6,874 nucleotides of DNA from NCBI GenBank assembly GCA_030040035.1, contig JASHUJ010000135.1, positions 1 through 6,874 on the forward strand, read 5' to 3'. The notes under the pieces are model-generated. The model was not told the origin of the DNA, searched no databases, and was given only the letters and a program-made list of their open reading frames with translations. Position numbers and translations under genes: made by a program. How positions within the stretch are numbered: position 1 is the first letter of the stretch; each line of letters starts with the position of its first letter. Below, one piece after another: positions 1 through 6,465 of this stretch. Source of the DNA: Thermoplasmata archaeon (GTDB lineage Archaea; Thermoplasmatota; Thermoplasmata; Lutacidiplasmatales; UBA184).

Positions 1-139
1 CCCGGTCCATGTAGAGGACCCAGACCCCGCCGTGGCCCATCCGTCCGCGGCGGACCTCCTCGAGACCGAGCCCCTTGGTGACGAATCGGATCGCCCGCGC
101 GAGGTTCGTGACGCGTAGGCCGACGTAGTCGAGGTACAT
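1..139 (-). CDS. VOC (glyoxalase/dioxygenase-fold) family protein, 5' part only
   Basis: The gene runs off the left edge of the window; about 46 codons are visible. The N-terminus reads MYLDYVGLRVTNLARAIRF, which is the usual first beta strand and helix of a vicinal oxygen chelate module (hydrophobic strand, then 'V-x-(D/N)-L-x-x-A-I-x-F', then a 'KGLEV' turn). The segment ending GHGGVWVLYMD would be the next strand. VOC proteins are metal-dependent lyases, isomerases, dioxygenases or resistance proteins; the substrate cannot be told from this fragment. The Tyr that commonly follows the helix Phe (FY) is Val here. The ATG at 139 is preceded by a strong Shine-Dalgarno AGGAGG three bases upstream, which supports this start. 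It is divergent from the CoA-binding gene. The family call is fairly sure, the function is open. Confidence 0.7.
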   Translation of the reverse strand, partial: MYLDYVGLRVTNLARAIRFVTKGLGLEEVRRGRMGHGGVWVLYMDR

Positions 140-238
140 CTCCCTCCTCGGGACGGTCGGGGAACGGGAGCTAATGAGGTTGAACCCCCCCCACGGAGGG
201 CGTCAGAATCATCTAGCCGACGGCTGTGCGGCGGTCCC
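140..238. promoter_or_regulatory. Divergent promoter region between VOC and CoA-binding genes
   Basis: These 99 bases separate two divergently read genes, so both must start here. There is no textbook TATA box. Weak A/T-rich candidates are CATTAG on the minus strand around 172-178, about 35 bases from the VOC start, and AATCATCTA on the plus strand around 207-215, about 28 bases from the ATG at 239. A run of eight C (185-192) lies between them. The promoter assignment is inferred from gene layout more than from sequence. Confidence 0.35.
143..148 (-). promoter_or_regulatory. Shine-Dalgarno site of the VOC gene
   Basis: On the minus strand the sequence GAGGAGGGAG lies directly before the ATG at 139, with AGGAGG three bases away. 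It is the clearest ribosome binding site in the window; most other starts here look leaderless or nearly so. Confidence 0.55.
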
Positions 239-676
239 ATGGACGGGACCGACGAAGTGCTCCGCCGGATCCTGACGACCGCACGCACGATCGCGATCGT
301 CGGCCTCTCCGACAAGCCCGAACGCGACTCGAATGCGGTCGCCCGGTACCTTCGGTCGCAGGGCTATCGGATCGTCCCGGTCAACCCGCGGGTCCCGGAG
401 GTGCTGGGCGAGACGTCGTTCCCCCGGCTCGCCGCGATCCCTCCGGACGTCCCGGTTGATATCGTCGACGTCTTCCGTCGCAGCGACCAGGTCCCGCCGA
501 TCGTCGACGAGGCGATCGCCCGCCGGGCCCCGGTCGTCTGGATGCAGCTCGGCGTCGGGCATGCGGCCGCTGCGGCGCAGGCGCGGGCTGCCGGGATGAC
601 GGTCTTCGAGAACTCCTGCATCATGATCCAGCACCGACGACTGCACATCCCTCCGGTGCCTCGGGCAGGAGAGTAG
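239..676 (+). CDS. CoA-binding domain protein (YccU-type, CoA_binding_2)
   Basis: This 145-residue protein is a single Rossmann-like CoA-binding domain of the kind found in succinyl-CoA synthetase alpha chains and in small stand-alone YccU-type proteins. It shows the nucleotide-binding strand-loop IAIVGLSDKPERDS (residues 18-31), then YRIVPVNP (43-50), VDVFRRS (76-82), WMQLGV (101-106) and a C-terminal ENSCIMIQH (124-132) that carries the family's conserved Cys. Length is normal for the family. No catalytic site is expected; it is a presumed cytosolic CoA or nucleotide binder of unknown role. I chose the ATG at 239 because the domain begins shortly after it; an overlapping frame from 226 is not coding-like. 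The stop lies only six bases before the next gene's start, so the two are probably co-transcribed. Family is confident, physiological role unknown. Confidence 0.88.
   Translation: MDGTDEVLRRILTTARTIAIVGLSDKPERDSNAVARYLRSQGYRIVPVNPRVPEVLGETSFPRLAAIPPDVPVDIVDVFRRSDQVPPIVDEAIARRAPVVWMQLGVGHAAAAAQARAAGMTVFENSCIMIQHRRLHIPPVPRAGE
667..671 (+). promoter_or_regulatory. Probable ribosome binding site for the bactofilin-like gene
   Basis: AGGAG inside the end of the CoA-binding gene is followed 11 bases later by the GTG at 683. It supports the GTG start and suggests translation of the second gene from a shared mRNA. Confidence 0.45.
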
Positions 677-682
677 CTTCGC

Positions 683-1462
683 GTGTCCGCCCCGGCCGTC
701 CCTCCACGCTCCCCGGCGTCGGTCCCGACCCCGCGACCCGGGCAGCTGCGGGACCGAGGGGCGGTCCGTCACGACACGATCGAGGTCGCGCGCTGGACGG
801 TGAGCGGCACGGCCAAGGTCGCGACGGACGCGACCATCGGGGACCTTCGCCTCCGGGGGCTGGTGTCGGTCGGCGGACGGCTGCGGGCGGGAACCGTGCG
901 CGGCGAGGGAACGCTCGAGGTCGCCGGACCCATCGAGGTCGCCCAGTCGCTCTCGCTGAAGGGGACGCTCCGCGCCAATGCCCCGGTCCACGCCGGGTCC
1001 CTGACGATCCGCGGTACCGTGCGCGCGGCGGGCCCCCTCACGATCGATGGGACGACGTCGGTCACGGGCCTCCTCGAGTCCCCGAGCCTCGCCGCCGGGG
1101 CCGCCCAGCTCGTCGGCGGTGCGCGCATCCCGGGAACCGTGGCCGTCCCCACGTTCTTCGCGCGGTTGCGCGAGACCTCCCGCTTCGGCCCGATCATCGG
1201 TCGCTCCGTCGTCCTCTACGGGAAGGTCCCCAACGTTGTCGACAAGGTCCTCTTCCACGAGTGCGACGTGACGGTCGATCGGATCGAGGCCGAGACGGTG
1301 AACTTGGAGGGCGTGGACGTCAGGTTCGTGCGCGCTCCCCAGGTCGTCCTCGGTCGGTACTGCCACGTCACCGAGGTCGAGGGCACGATCGTGCGCCAGC
1401 ATCCGTCCAGCTTCGTCGGACCGGAGTCCCGAACCCCGCCCCCGTACGGCCTGCGCCGCTAG
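683..1462 (+). CDS. Bactofilin-like / polymer-forming beta-helix protein
   Basis: This 259-residue protein starts at a GTG with an AGGAG upstream. Residues 1-33 are rich in Pro and Arg and probably disordered. From about 38 the sequence becomes a chain of short hydrophobic strands broken by Gly, in units of roughly 16-19 residues; the turn glycines near 59, 75, 94 and 111 mark successive coils (for example SLKGTLRANA at 91-100 and TIRGTVRAAG at 108-117). That is the pattern of bactofilins and related polymer-forming cytoskeletal proteins, which stack a right-handed beta helix into filaments. The regular part lasts to about 157. A charged segment (FFARLRETSRFG, 158-169) breaks it, and strand-rich sequence resumes to about 238 before a Pro-rich tail. 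No signal peptide or membrane segment is visible, so it is probably cytosolic. It could instead be a general beta-helix protein that does not polymerise. Confidence 0.6.
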   Translation: MSAPAVPPRSPASVPTPRPGQLRDRGAVRHDTIEVARWTVSGTAKVATDATIGDLRLRGLVSVGGRLRAGTVRGEGTLEVAGPIEVAQSLSLKGTLRANAPVHAGSLTIRGTVRAAGPLTIDGTTSVTGLLESPSLAAGAAQLVGGARIPGTVAVPTFFARLRETSRFGPIIGRSVVLYGKVPNVVDKVLFHECDVTVDRIEAETVNLEGVDVRFVRAPQVVLGRYCHVTEVEGTIVRQHPSSFVGPESRTPPPYGLRR

Positions 1463-1541
1463 TCGACGCCCGACGCGGCGCGGCATCCCCGAGGATCGCC
1501 CGGCACGAAGCTCAAGAGAGCGTGCCCCTCTGCGGCTTCCC

Positions 1542-2219
1542 GTGGCTCGTCGGGAAGGACCCAGCGCGCGCGCAACCCCGCCCAATCGGGTACGGCGGCG
1601 CCCCGGACCGGACGACCCCTCCGGACTGTACTTCACGTCGGACGGGCGGGTCCCCCAGATCGAGGGAGCCGAAGCGGCGACCCGTCGGGGGGCTCCGATC
1701 GTCGGTCTCGTGTTCCAGCGGGGGGTCCTCCTCGGGGCCAAGTACACCGATTTCCTCCGCGACCCGCTCCCCCCGTTCCTCGGCCCGAACACCTCGGACC
1801 TGCGGGGAGGAAAGCTGATGCGCTTGGGGCCGCGCCTCGCCCTCGCCGGGGTCGGCCTGATGGGCGACTTCGCCGCCGTCGGCCGGTACATGCGGACGCG
1901 CTCCTTCGCGTCGACCCCGGCGGCCGTCGATCATCTGGCCGACTTCTTCTGGCGTCACGCGATGCGCCACGAGACCCGTCGGCTCGCGGCGATGGTCTTC
2001 CTCGGGAGCACGCTCGGCGGGACGCCGCGGCTCTTCCAGTTCTCCCCCAGCGGTTCCGTCCACGAGTACGTCGCGTGGGCCTGGGGCCGGGGCGATGCGG
2101 CCGCCCAGCAGATGCTCCGCGACGAGTACCGGCCCGGCTCCGAACGCCACGCGCTCGAGGTCGCGCTGCGGGCCCTCGGGCACCCGAGGGCCTACGAGTT
2201 CGTCGCGGTCCGGGCCTAG
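1542..2219 (+). CDS. Divergent, non-catalytic proteasome alpha-subunit-like protein
   Basis: The 225-residue product matches the proteasome alpha/beta (Ntn) fold in order. Residues 31-42, FTSDGRVPQIEG, correspond to the alpha-subunit signature FSPDGRLFQVEY. APIVGLVFQRGVLLGAKY (51-68) is the strand pair after it. GGKLMRLGPRLALAGVGLMGD (89-109) matches the EKI...SGLVAD region, and Lys91 falls where the ATPase-docking lysine (Lys66 in Thermoplasma alpha) sits. MVFLGSTLGGTPRLFQFSPSGSVHEY (151-176) and DEYRPGSERHALEVALRAL (194-212) match the later strands and helix. There is no Thr at the nucleophile position, which agrees with an alpha-type subunit. The YDR gate motif and the YGGxRPYG loop of true alphas are absent, and the C-terminal helix is missing. 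It is probably a structural or regulatory paralogue. The GTG at 1542 is the first in-frame start; it has no clear ribosome binding site, and the first 27 residues are Arg/Pro-rich and doubtful. Confidence 0.68.
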   Translation: MARREGPSARATPPNRVRRRPGPDDPSGLYFTSDGRVPQIEGAEAATRRGAPIVGLVFQRGVLLGAKYTDFLRDPLPPFLGPNTSDLRGGKLMRLGPRLALAGVGLMGDFAAVGRYMRTRSFASTPAAVDHLADFFWRHAMRHETRRLAAMVFLGSTLGGTPRLFQFSPSGSVHEYVAWAWGRGDAAAQQMLRDEYRPGSERHALEVALRALGHPRAYEFVAVRA

Positions 2220-2743
2220 GAACTCGGCGGCGTGCCGGCCGCCTCGGGGACATAGCGCGCCGTCCACTGCGCGGCGAGCTCGTCCCGACGCGGGCGATAG
2301 ACGGTCGAATAGAACTGGCGCCCCGACTTCAGAAGCTCCTCGTCGTACTCCCCGACGATGCGCGTCGCCTCGGTCCACGCCTGCCGGAAGTTCGCCTCGC
2401 CCCCGAAGCGCTGCGCGATCTGCCGTTGGAAGACGTCCTCCGTCTGGGTCTCCCCGCCGATCGTGAAGAGCAGCGTGGGGCTCGTCGGATCGCGGTACGC
2501 GAAGTCGTCTCCGAGCTGGTACGTCGCTTCGGGCGGAGCCGCGGGCGCCGGCTCGCCGGTCGTGGTGCGGGCCGGGGTTCCGCGGAATCCCTGCTTGGCC
2601 GCGGCGTAGAAGATCGCCCGATTCAGGCCCCACGAGTGCGCCGAGGTCTCGGGGAGACCCAGGCGGCGCGCCCGAGCGGCCTGGAGCATCGCCATGACGA
2701 TGAAGCGGCTGATCTTCAGCGTCCTTCGCTTCGGCGCGGGCAT
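2216..2743 (-). CDS. Protein of unknown function, 175 aa
   Basis: I do not recognise this family. The protein starts with a basic segment (MPAPKRRTLKISRF, residues 1-14), followed by an Ala/Arg-rich helix (IVMAMLQAARARRLGL) and SAHSWGLNRAIFYAAAKQGF. A Pro/Ala-rich linker near residues 55-68 leads to a second half with DDFAYRDPTSPTLLFTIGGE and a charged helical C-terminal part. The basic N-terminal helices could bind nucleic acid or protein, but that is only a guess. No membrane segment or signal peptide is seen. The frame stays open upstream to 3013, but I chose the ATG at 2743 because a TATA element (2775-2782) lies about 35 bases before it and the upstream translation looks random. Its stop shares CTAG with the convergent proteasome-like gene. 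Codon use is strongly GC-ending, which supports it as a real gene. Confidence 0.65.
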   Translation of the reverse strand: MPAPKRRTLKISRFIVMAMLQAARARRLGLPETSAHSWGLNRAIFYAAAKQGFRGTPARTTTGEPAPAAPPEATYQLGDDFAYRDPTSPTLLFTIGGETQTEDVFQRQIAQRFGGEANFRQAWTEATRIVGEYDEELLKSGRQFYSTVYRPRRDELAAQWTARYVPEAAGTPPSS

Positions 2744-2774
2744 GGGCGCGACCGGAGGCCCGAGGGCGCCGACC

Positions 2775-2782
2775 GTATATCT
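2775..2782 (-). promoter_or_regulatory. TATA element for the unknown minus-strand gene
   Basis: AGATATAC on the minus strand is one of the few A/T-rich octamers in a very GC-rich stretch. Its centre is about 35 bases upstream of the ATG at 2743, so transcription would begin roughly 10 bases before the start codon. Confidence 0.5.
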
Positions 2783-2845
2783 CCACGCGAGCCGGTCCGA
2801 TCGGGTTCGAGCCGGCCTCCGAACGCCCGTCGGCCCGCCGAACGC

Positions 2846-2853
2846 CTTTATCT
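2846..2853 (+). promoter_or_regulatory. TATA element for ileS
   Basis: CTTTATCT on the plus strand is centred near 2850. Archaeal transcription usually starts 25-30 bases from the TATA centre, which puts it near 2875-2880, right at the ATG at 2880. This suggests a leaderless ileS mRNA and argues against the in-frame GTG at 2868, which would lie upstream of the predicted transcript start. Confidence 0.55.
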
Positions 2854-2879
2854 GACCGAGCTCCGTCGTGACCATCAAG

Positions 2880-5843
2880 ATGGCCGACGCGCCAGAAGTG
2901 GGGGCGCCGAGCAGCCGGTCGGTCCAGGATCGGGTGCTCGCGTACTGGGAGCGCACGGGCGTGCCGGCCGAGGCACTGACGCAGGCGCGCGGCGAGCGGC
3001 TCTTCCGCTTCACCGAGGGACCCCCGACCGCGAACGGCGCGCCGCACCTGGGCCACCTGGTCGGACGGACGCTGAAGGACGTGGAACTGCGCTATCACCG
3101 GATGCGCGGGGAGCGCCTCGTCAGCCCGATGGCGGGCTGGGACTGCCACGGCCTCCCCGTCGAGCTCGAGATCGAGAAGCGGCTCGGCGTGAAGTCGAAG
3201 AAGGAGATCGAGGCGTACGGCGTCGAGCGGTTCTGCGACCTCTGCCGGGCGTCGACGCTCGAGGTCGCGTCGGTCTGGCGCGAGATGAGCCGCCGGCTCG
3301 GCTACTGGCTCGACTACGACCGGGCGTACCGAACGATGGACGCTCCCTACATGGAGAGCGTGTGGTGGTCGCTGAAGACCCTCTTCGATCGGGGGTTACT
3401 GGAGAAGGGCCACTACGTGCTCCCGTACTGCCCCCGGTGCGAGACGCCCCTCTCCTCGCACGAGGTCGCCCAGGGGTACCGGGAGACCACCGATCCGTCC
3501 GTCACCGTACGTTTCCCGCTCGTCGGCTCGGAGGGCCCGCCCCGGGATCTTCTCGTCTGGACGACGACCCCGTGGACGCTCCCGGCGAACCTCCTGGTCG
3601 CCGCTCGCGCGGACGTGGAGTACTCGGTGGTCCGGGCGGAGCACGGGCGCGAGGCGGTGCTCGCGTCCGCGGCGGTCCCGCGCTACTTCCCCGCGGGGAC
3701 CGAGGTCGTCGAGCGCCGCCTCGGACGGACGCTCGAAGGGCTCACCTACGGGCCCCCGTTCGAGACCCCCGGACCCGGCCCCGGTCGATTCCGCGTCGTG
3801 CTCGACGACTTCGTGACCACCGCGGACGGCACCGGTTTCGTCCACGTCGCGCCGAGCTTCGGGCCGGACGACCAGCGGATCGGTGCGCGCGAACAGGTCG
3901 GCGTCTTCGACCCGCTCGACAGCCGCGGGGTCTTCACGGACGTCGTGCCGCTCGTCCGGGGCAAATCGTTCAAGGTCGCCGACGCGATCCTCCTCCAGGA
4001 CCTCGCGGCCCGGGACCTCGTCGTCCGCTCGGACACCGTCCGCCACACCTACCCTCACTGCTGGCGCTGCGGCACGCCGCTCCTCTACCGCGCGATCGAT
4101 TCCTGGTTCGTCCGCACTTCCCGCGCGACCGAGCGACTCGTCCGGCACAACGCGACCGTCCACTGGGTCCCCGCGCACCTGCGCGAGGGGCGGTTCGGGA
4201 ACTTCCTGACCGAGGCGAAGGACTGGGCGCTCTCCCGCAACCGCTACTGGGGGACCCCGCTGCCGATCTGGGGCTGCCCGCAGGGCCACTTCACCTGCGT
4301 CGGGAGCTTCGACGAGCTCTCCGAGCGCCTCGGGGCGCCGCTCCCGGATCCGTTCGATCCGCACCGGGTCACCGTCGACCGGCTCGAGATCGCCTGCGGG
4401 ACGTGCGGCGCGCGTGCGCGGCGCGAGCCGTACACGATCGACGCCTGGTACGACAGCGGCTCCGCGCCGTTCGCGCAGTTCCACTACCCGTTCGAACCCG
4501 GCCCGTTCGATCCCGCCGCTCCGCTCGACTTCATCGCGGAGGGCCTCGACCAGACGCGCGGGTGGTTCTACTCGCTGCTGGTGATCGCGACGCTCCTGTT
4601 CGACCGCCCGGCGTACCGCACGTGCGAGGTCAACGGGATGGTCCTCGATCCCGAGGCGCGCAAGATGTCGAAATCGAAGGGCAACGTCGTCGAGCCGATG
4701 TCGCTGCTCGAGCGGTTCGGGGCCGACCCGGTCCGCTGGGCGTTCCTCGCGGTCGACTTCACCGAGCCGATGCGCATGAGCGAGGGGATCATCCAGAAGA
4801 CCGCCGCGCGCACGTTGGGGACGCTCGGGAACGTCGTCGCGTTCCATCAGGAGAACGCCCGCGCGGACCGACTGCCGGCCGCGTTCGACGAGCCCCATCC
4901 GACGGCCGCGCTCGACCGCTGGATCCTCTCCCGGCTCGAGGCGACGCGCTCGCTCGTGGACGCCGGGCTCGACGACGCGGACCTGCGGCGGGCCGCCGCC
5001 GCCGTCCGCGGGTTCGTGGACGACCTTTCGACGTGGTACCTCCGCCGTTCCCGCCCGCGGTTCTGGTCGGAGCCGCCCTCCCCGGACCGGACGGACGCGC
5101 ACGCCACGCTCTCCTACGCGCTCCTCGGCCTCGCGACGACGCTGGCGCCGCTCCTGCCGTTCACGGCGGAGTGGATCCACCAGGAGGTCGGCGAGCTCGG
5201 GTTCCGGGAGCGCGACCGCTCCGTGCATCTGGGCGCCTGGCCGACCCGGCTCGCCCCGCGCGACGAGGACCTCGAACGCGCCATGGACGAGGTGCGCGCG
5301 CTGGTCGAGGTCGGCCGGGAGCTCCGCCAGCGGGCGGAGGTGAAGTCCCGCATCCCGCTCGCCGAGCTCGTGCTGTTCGGGCCGGCGAGCCCGGCGCTCA
5401 CCGCGCTCGGCCCCGAGGGCGAGGCGCTCCTCGCGGACGAGCTCAACGTGAAGCGGGTGCGCCGCGCGGCCGCGTCGGATCGCGCGGGGCACGCCGACGC
5501 GCAGTGGGTCGTTCGCGAGGAGGGGGGAACCCCGATCGCCGCGCTGCCCCGGACCCCGACCCCCGAGCTCCAGGAGGAGGGACTCGCCCGCGAGGTCGGT
5601 CGTCGACTCCAGCAGACCCGGAAGGAGCTCGGACTGCGCTACTCGGAGCGCGTCGCGGTGACGGTCGGGGCCACCGGGGCGCTGCGCGCCGCGCTCGAAC
5701 GGCGGCGCGCGGATCTCGCCCACGATCTCCTCGCGGACCCGCTCGAGGTCGTCGAGGGTCCTCTCGCCGGCGAGGGCGGCGTCCGCAGCTGGGACGTGGA
5801 CGGACTCACGTTCAGCGCCCGGATCGTCCGCCGCGAGCGCTGA
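2880..5843 (+). CDS. ileS: Isoleucyl-tRNA synthetase (IleRS)
   Basis: This class I enzyme charges tRNA-Ile with isoleucine using ATP and edits misactivated valine in the cytosol. From the ATG at 2880 it has 987 residues, a little short of the roughly 1030-1060 usual in archaea. The HIGH motif is PHLGH (55-59, after PPTANGA), followed by WDCHGLPVE (87-95). CPRC (184-187) begins a zinc site. The CP1 editing domain shows WTTTPWTLPAN (227-237) and GTGFVHVAPSFGPDD (317-331). Further zinc ligands are CWRC (394-397), C466/H470/C473 and CGTC (506-509). WYDSG (523-527), AEGLDQTRGWFY (553-564) and KMSKS (595-599) complete the active site. The anticodon-binding helical domain follows from about 660. The combination AEGLDQTRGW plus KMSKSKGN identifies IleRS rather than ValRS or LeuRS. 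An in-frame GTG at 2868 would add four residues, but the TATA position favours 2880. The 3' end overlaps the convergent AMMECR1 gene. Confidence 0.96.
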   Translation: MADAPEVGAPSSRSVQDRVLAYWERTGVPAEALTQARGERLFRFTEGPPTANGAPHLGHLVGRTLKDVELRYHRMRGERLVSPMAGWDCHGLPVELEIEKRLGVKSKKEIEAYGVERFCDLCRASTLEVASVWREMSRRLGYWLDYDRAYRTMDAPYMESVWWSLKTLFDRGLLEKGHYVLPYCPRCETPLSSHEVAQGYRETTDPSVTVRFPLVGSEGPPRDLLVWTTTPWTLPANLLVAARADVEYSVVRAEHGREAVLASAAVPRYFPAGTEVVERRLGRTLEGLTYGPPFETPGPGPGRFRVVLDDFVTTADGTGFVHVAPSFGPDDQRIGAREQVGVFDPLDSRGVFTDVVPLVRGKSFKVADAILLQDLAARDLVVRSDTVRHTYPHCWRCGTPLLYRAIDSWFVRTSRATERLVRHNATVHWVPAHLREGRFGNFLTEAKDWALSRNRYWGTPLPIWGCPQGHFTCVGSFDELSERLGAPLPDPFDPHRVTVDRLEIACGTCGARARREPYTIDAWYDSGSAPFAQFHYPFEPGPFDPAAPLDFIAEGLDQTRGWFYSLLVIATLLFDRPAYRTCEVNGMVLDPEARKMSKSKGNVVEPMSLLERFGADPVRWAFLAVDFTEPMRMSEGIIQKTAARTLGTLGNVVAFHQENARADRLPAAFDEPHPTAALDRWILSRLEATRSLVDAGLDDADLRRAAAAVRGFVDDLSTWYLRRSRPRFWSEPPSPDRTDAHATLSYALLGLATTLAPLLPFTAEWIHQEVGELGFRERDRSVHLGAWPTRLAPRDEDLERAMDEVRALVEVGRELRQRAEVKSRIPLAELVLFGPASPALTALGPEGEALLADELNVKRVRRAAASDRAGHADAQWVVREEGGTPIAALPRTPTPELQEEGLAREVGRRLQQTRKELGLRYSERVAVTVGATGALRAALERRRADLAHDLLADPLEVVEGPLAGEGGVRSWDVDGLTFSARIVRRER

Positions 5844-6444
5844 CCGGCGGCTCGTCCACGAGGCCGCCCTTCGGCGTCGCCTCCCGGAAGACCTCGGCCT
5901 CGAACCGCCGGAGGATCACGCCGGGACGCCGCCAGGCGTTCGCGGGGAGCCCCGCCTTCTCGCACACGCCCGCGAGGAATTCTTCGGCGGTCCATCCCTG
6001 CTCGGGCGCGACCTGGGGGAGGAGGAGACCGCTCGTGCCGAATCCTTCCACGCTCAGACCGTCGCGACCGACCCGAACCGCGGCCGCGATCGCCTCCGGC
6101 GGCCCCCGCACGAGGACTTCCGGGACCGTGAGGACCGACACCTCGACGGTGAGGCGGTCGAGCTCCGACGCGCGCACCGGCCGAAACCTCGGATCCTCCG
6201 TCGCGGCCGCGACGGCCGCCCGCTCGAGCGCGAGGCGCAGCGGCAGGGTGGGGAGCGGGTATCCGATGCACCCCCGCAGGTCCCCCTCCGGATAGAGCCT
6301 GAGCGTCACGAACACTCCCCGAGGCTCGGCGAACGCACCGGCCGAGGGCGCATCGTCGGACGAGGGGTTCCCGACGCCGGCCGCTCGCTCCACCGCCCGA
6401 CGCGCCCAACGGAGGGCCGCCTCCCGTTCCGAACGGTCGAGCAT
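5812..6444 (-). CDS. AMMECR1-domain protein
   Basis: This 210-residue protein is a stand-alone AMMECR1 domain, a family found across archaea and in eukaryotes whose biochemical activity is not settled. The hallmark LRGCIG lies at residues 56-61, preceded by a strand-forming VFVTLRLYPEGD. TEDPRFRPV (82-90), LTVEVSVLTVPE (98-109), GLLLPQVAPEQGW (139-151) and EKAGLP (162-167) are the other conserved blocks in family order. Length is typical. Residues 24-38 form a short Ser/Ala-rich insert before the first core strand, and the tail (from about 191) is Gly/Arg-rich. The ATG at 6444 begins a good amphipathic helix (REAALRWARRAVERA), which supports this start. Its last 32 bases overlap the end of ileS on the other strand. 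It diverges from rpl40e. Confidence 0.92.
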   Translation of the reverse strand: MLDRSEREAALRWARRAVERAAGVGNPSSDDAPSAGAFAEPRGVFVTLRLYPEGDLRGCIGYPLPTLPLRLALERAAVAAATEDPRFRPVRASELDRLTVEVSVLTVPEVLVRGPPEAIAAAVRVGRDGLSVEGFGTSGLLLPQVAPEQGWTAEEFLAGVCEKAGLPANAWRRPGVILRRFEAEVFREATPKGGLVDEPPVSARGGRSGR

Positions 6445-6465
6445 CGGGCGTGAACGCTCGCCGAC

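Noticed and set aside
226..459. Plus-strand frame starting at 226
   Set aside because: It lies out of frame over the CoA-binding domain, whose motifs are clear in the frame from 239.
209..1891. Long minus-strand open frame across the CoA-binding, bactofilin-like and proteasome-like genes
   Set aside because: The translation is Arg/Pro/Asp-rich without any domain, a common by-product of strong GC bias in the opposite strand's third codon positions.
1542..2219. Catalytically active proteasome beta subunit or HslV
   Set aside because: The position of the nucleophile Thr is occupied by Ala/Pro (GAPIVG), and the upstream FTSDGRVPQIE segment is alpha-type rather than a beta propeptide.
1512..3149. 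Minus-strand open frame over the proteasome-like gene and the ileS start
   Set aside because: Arg/Gly/Asp-rich translation with no domain; the better-supported minus-strand gene at 2216-2743 is in another frame.
3396..5723. Long minus-strand open frame inside ileS
   Set aside because: It mirrors the ileS codons, has no recognisable domain and is wholly contained in a certain gene.
2075..6295. Plus-strand open frame of about 1400 codons through ileS
   Set aside because: It is out of frame with the unmistakable IleRS motifs and its translation is low-complexity Arg/Gly/Pro; it exists only because stop codons are rare at this GC content.
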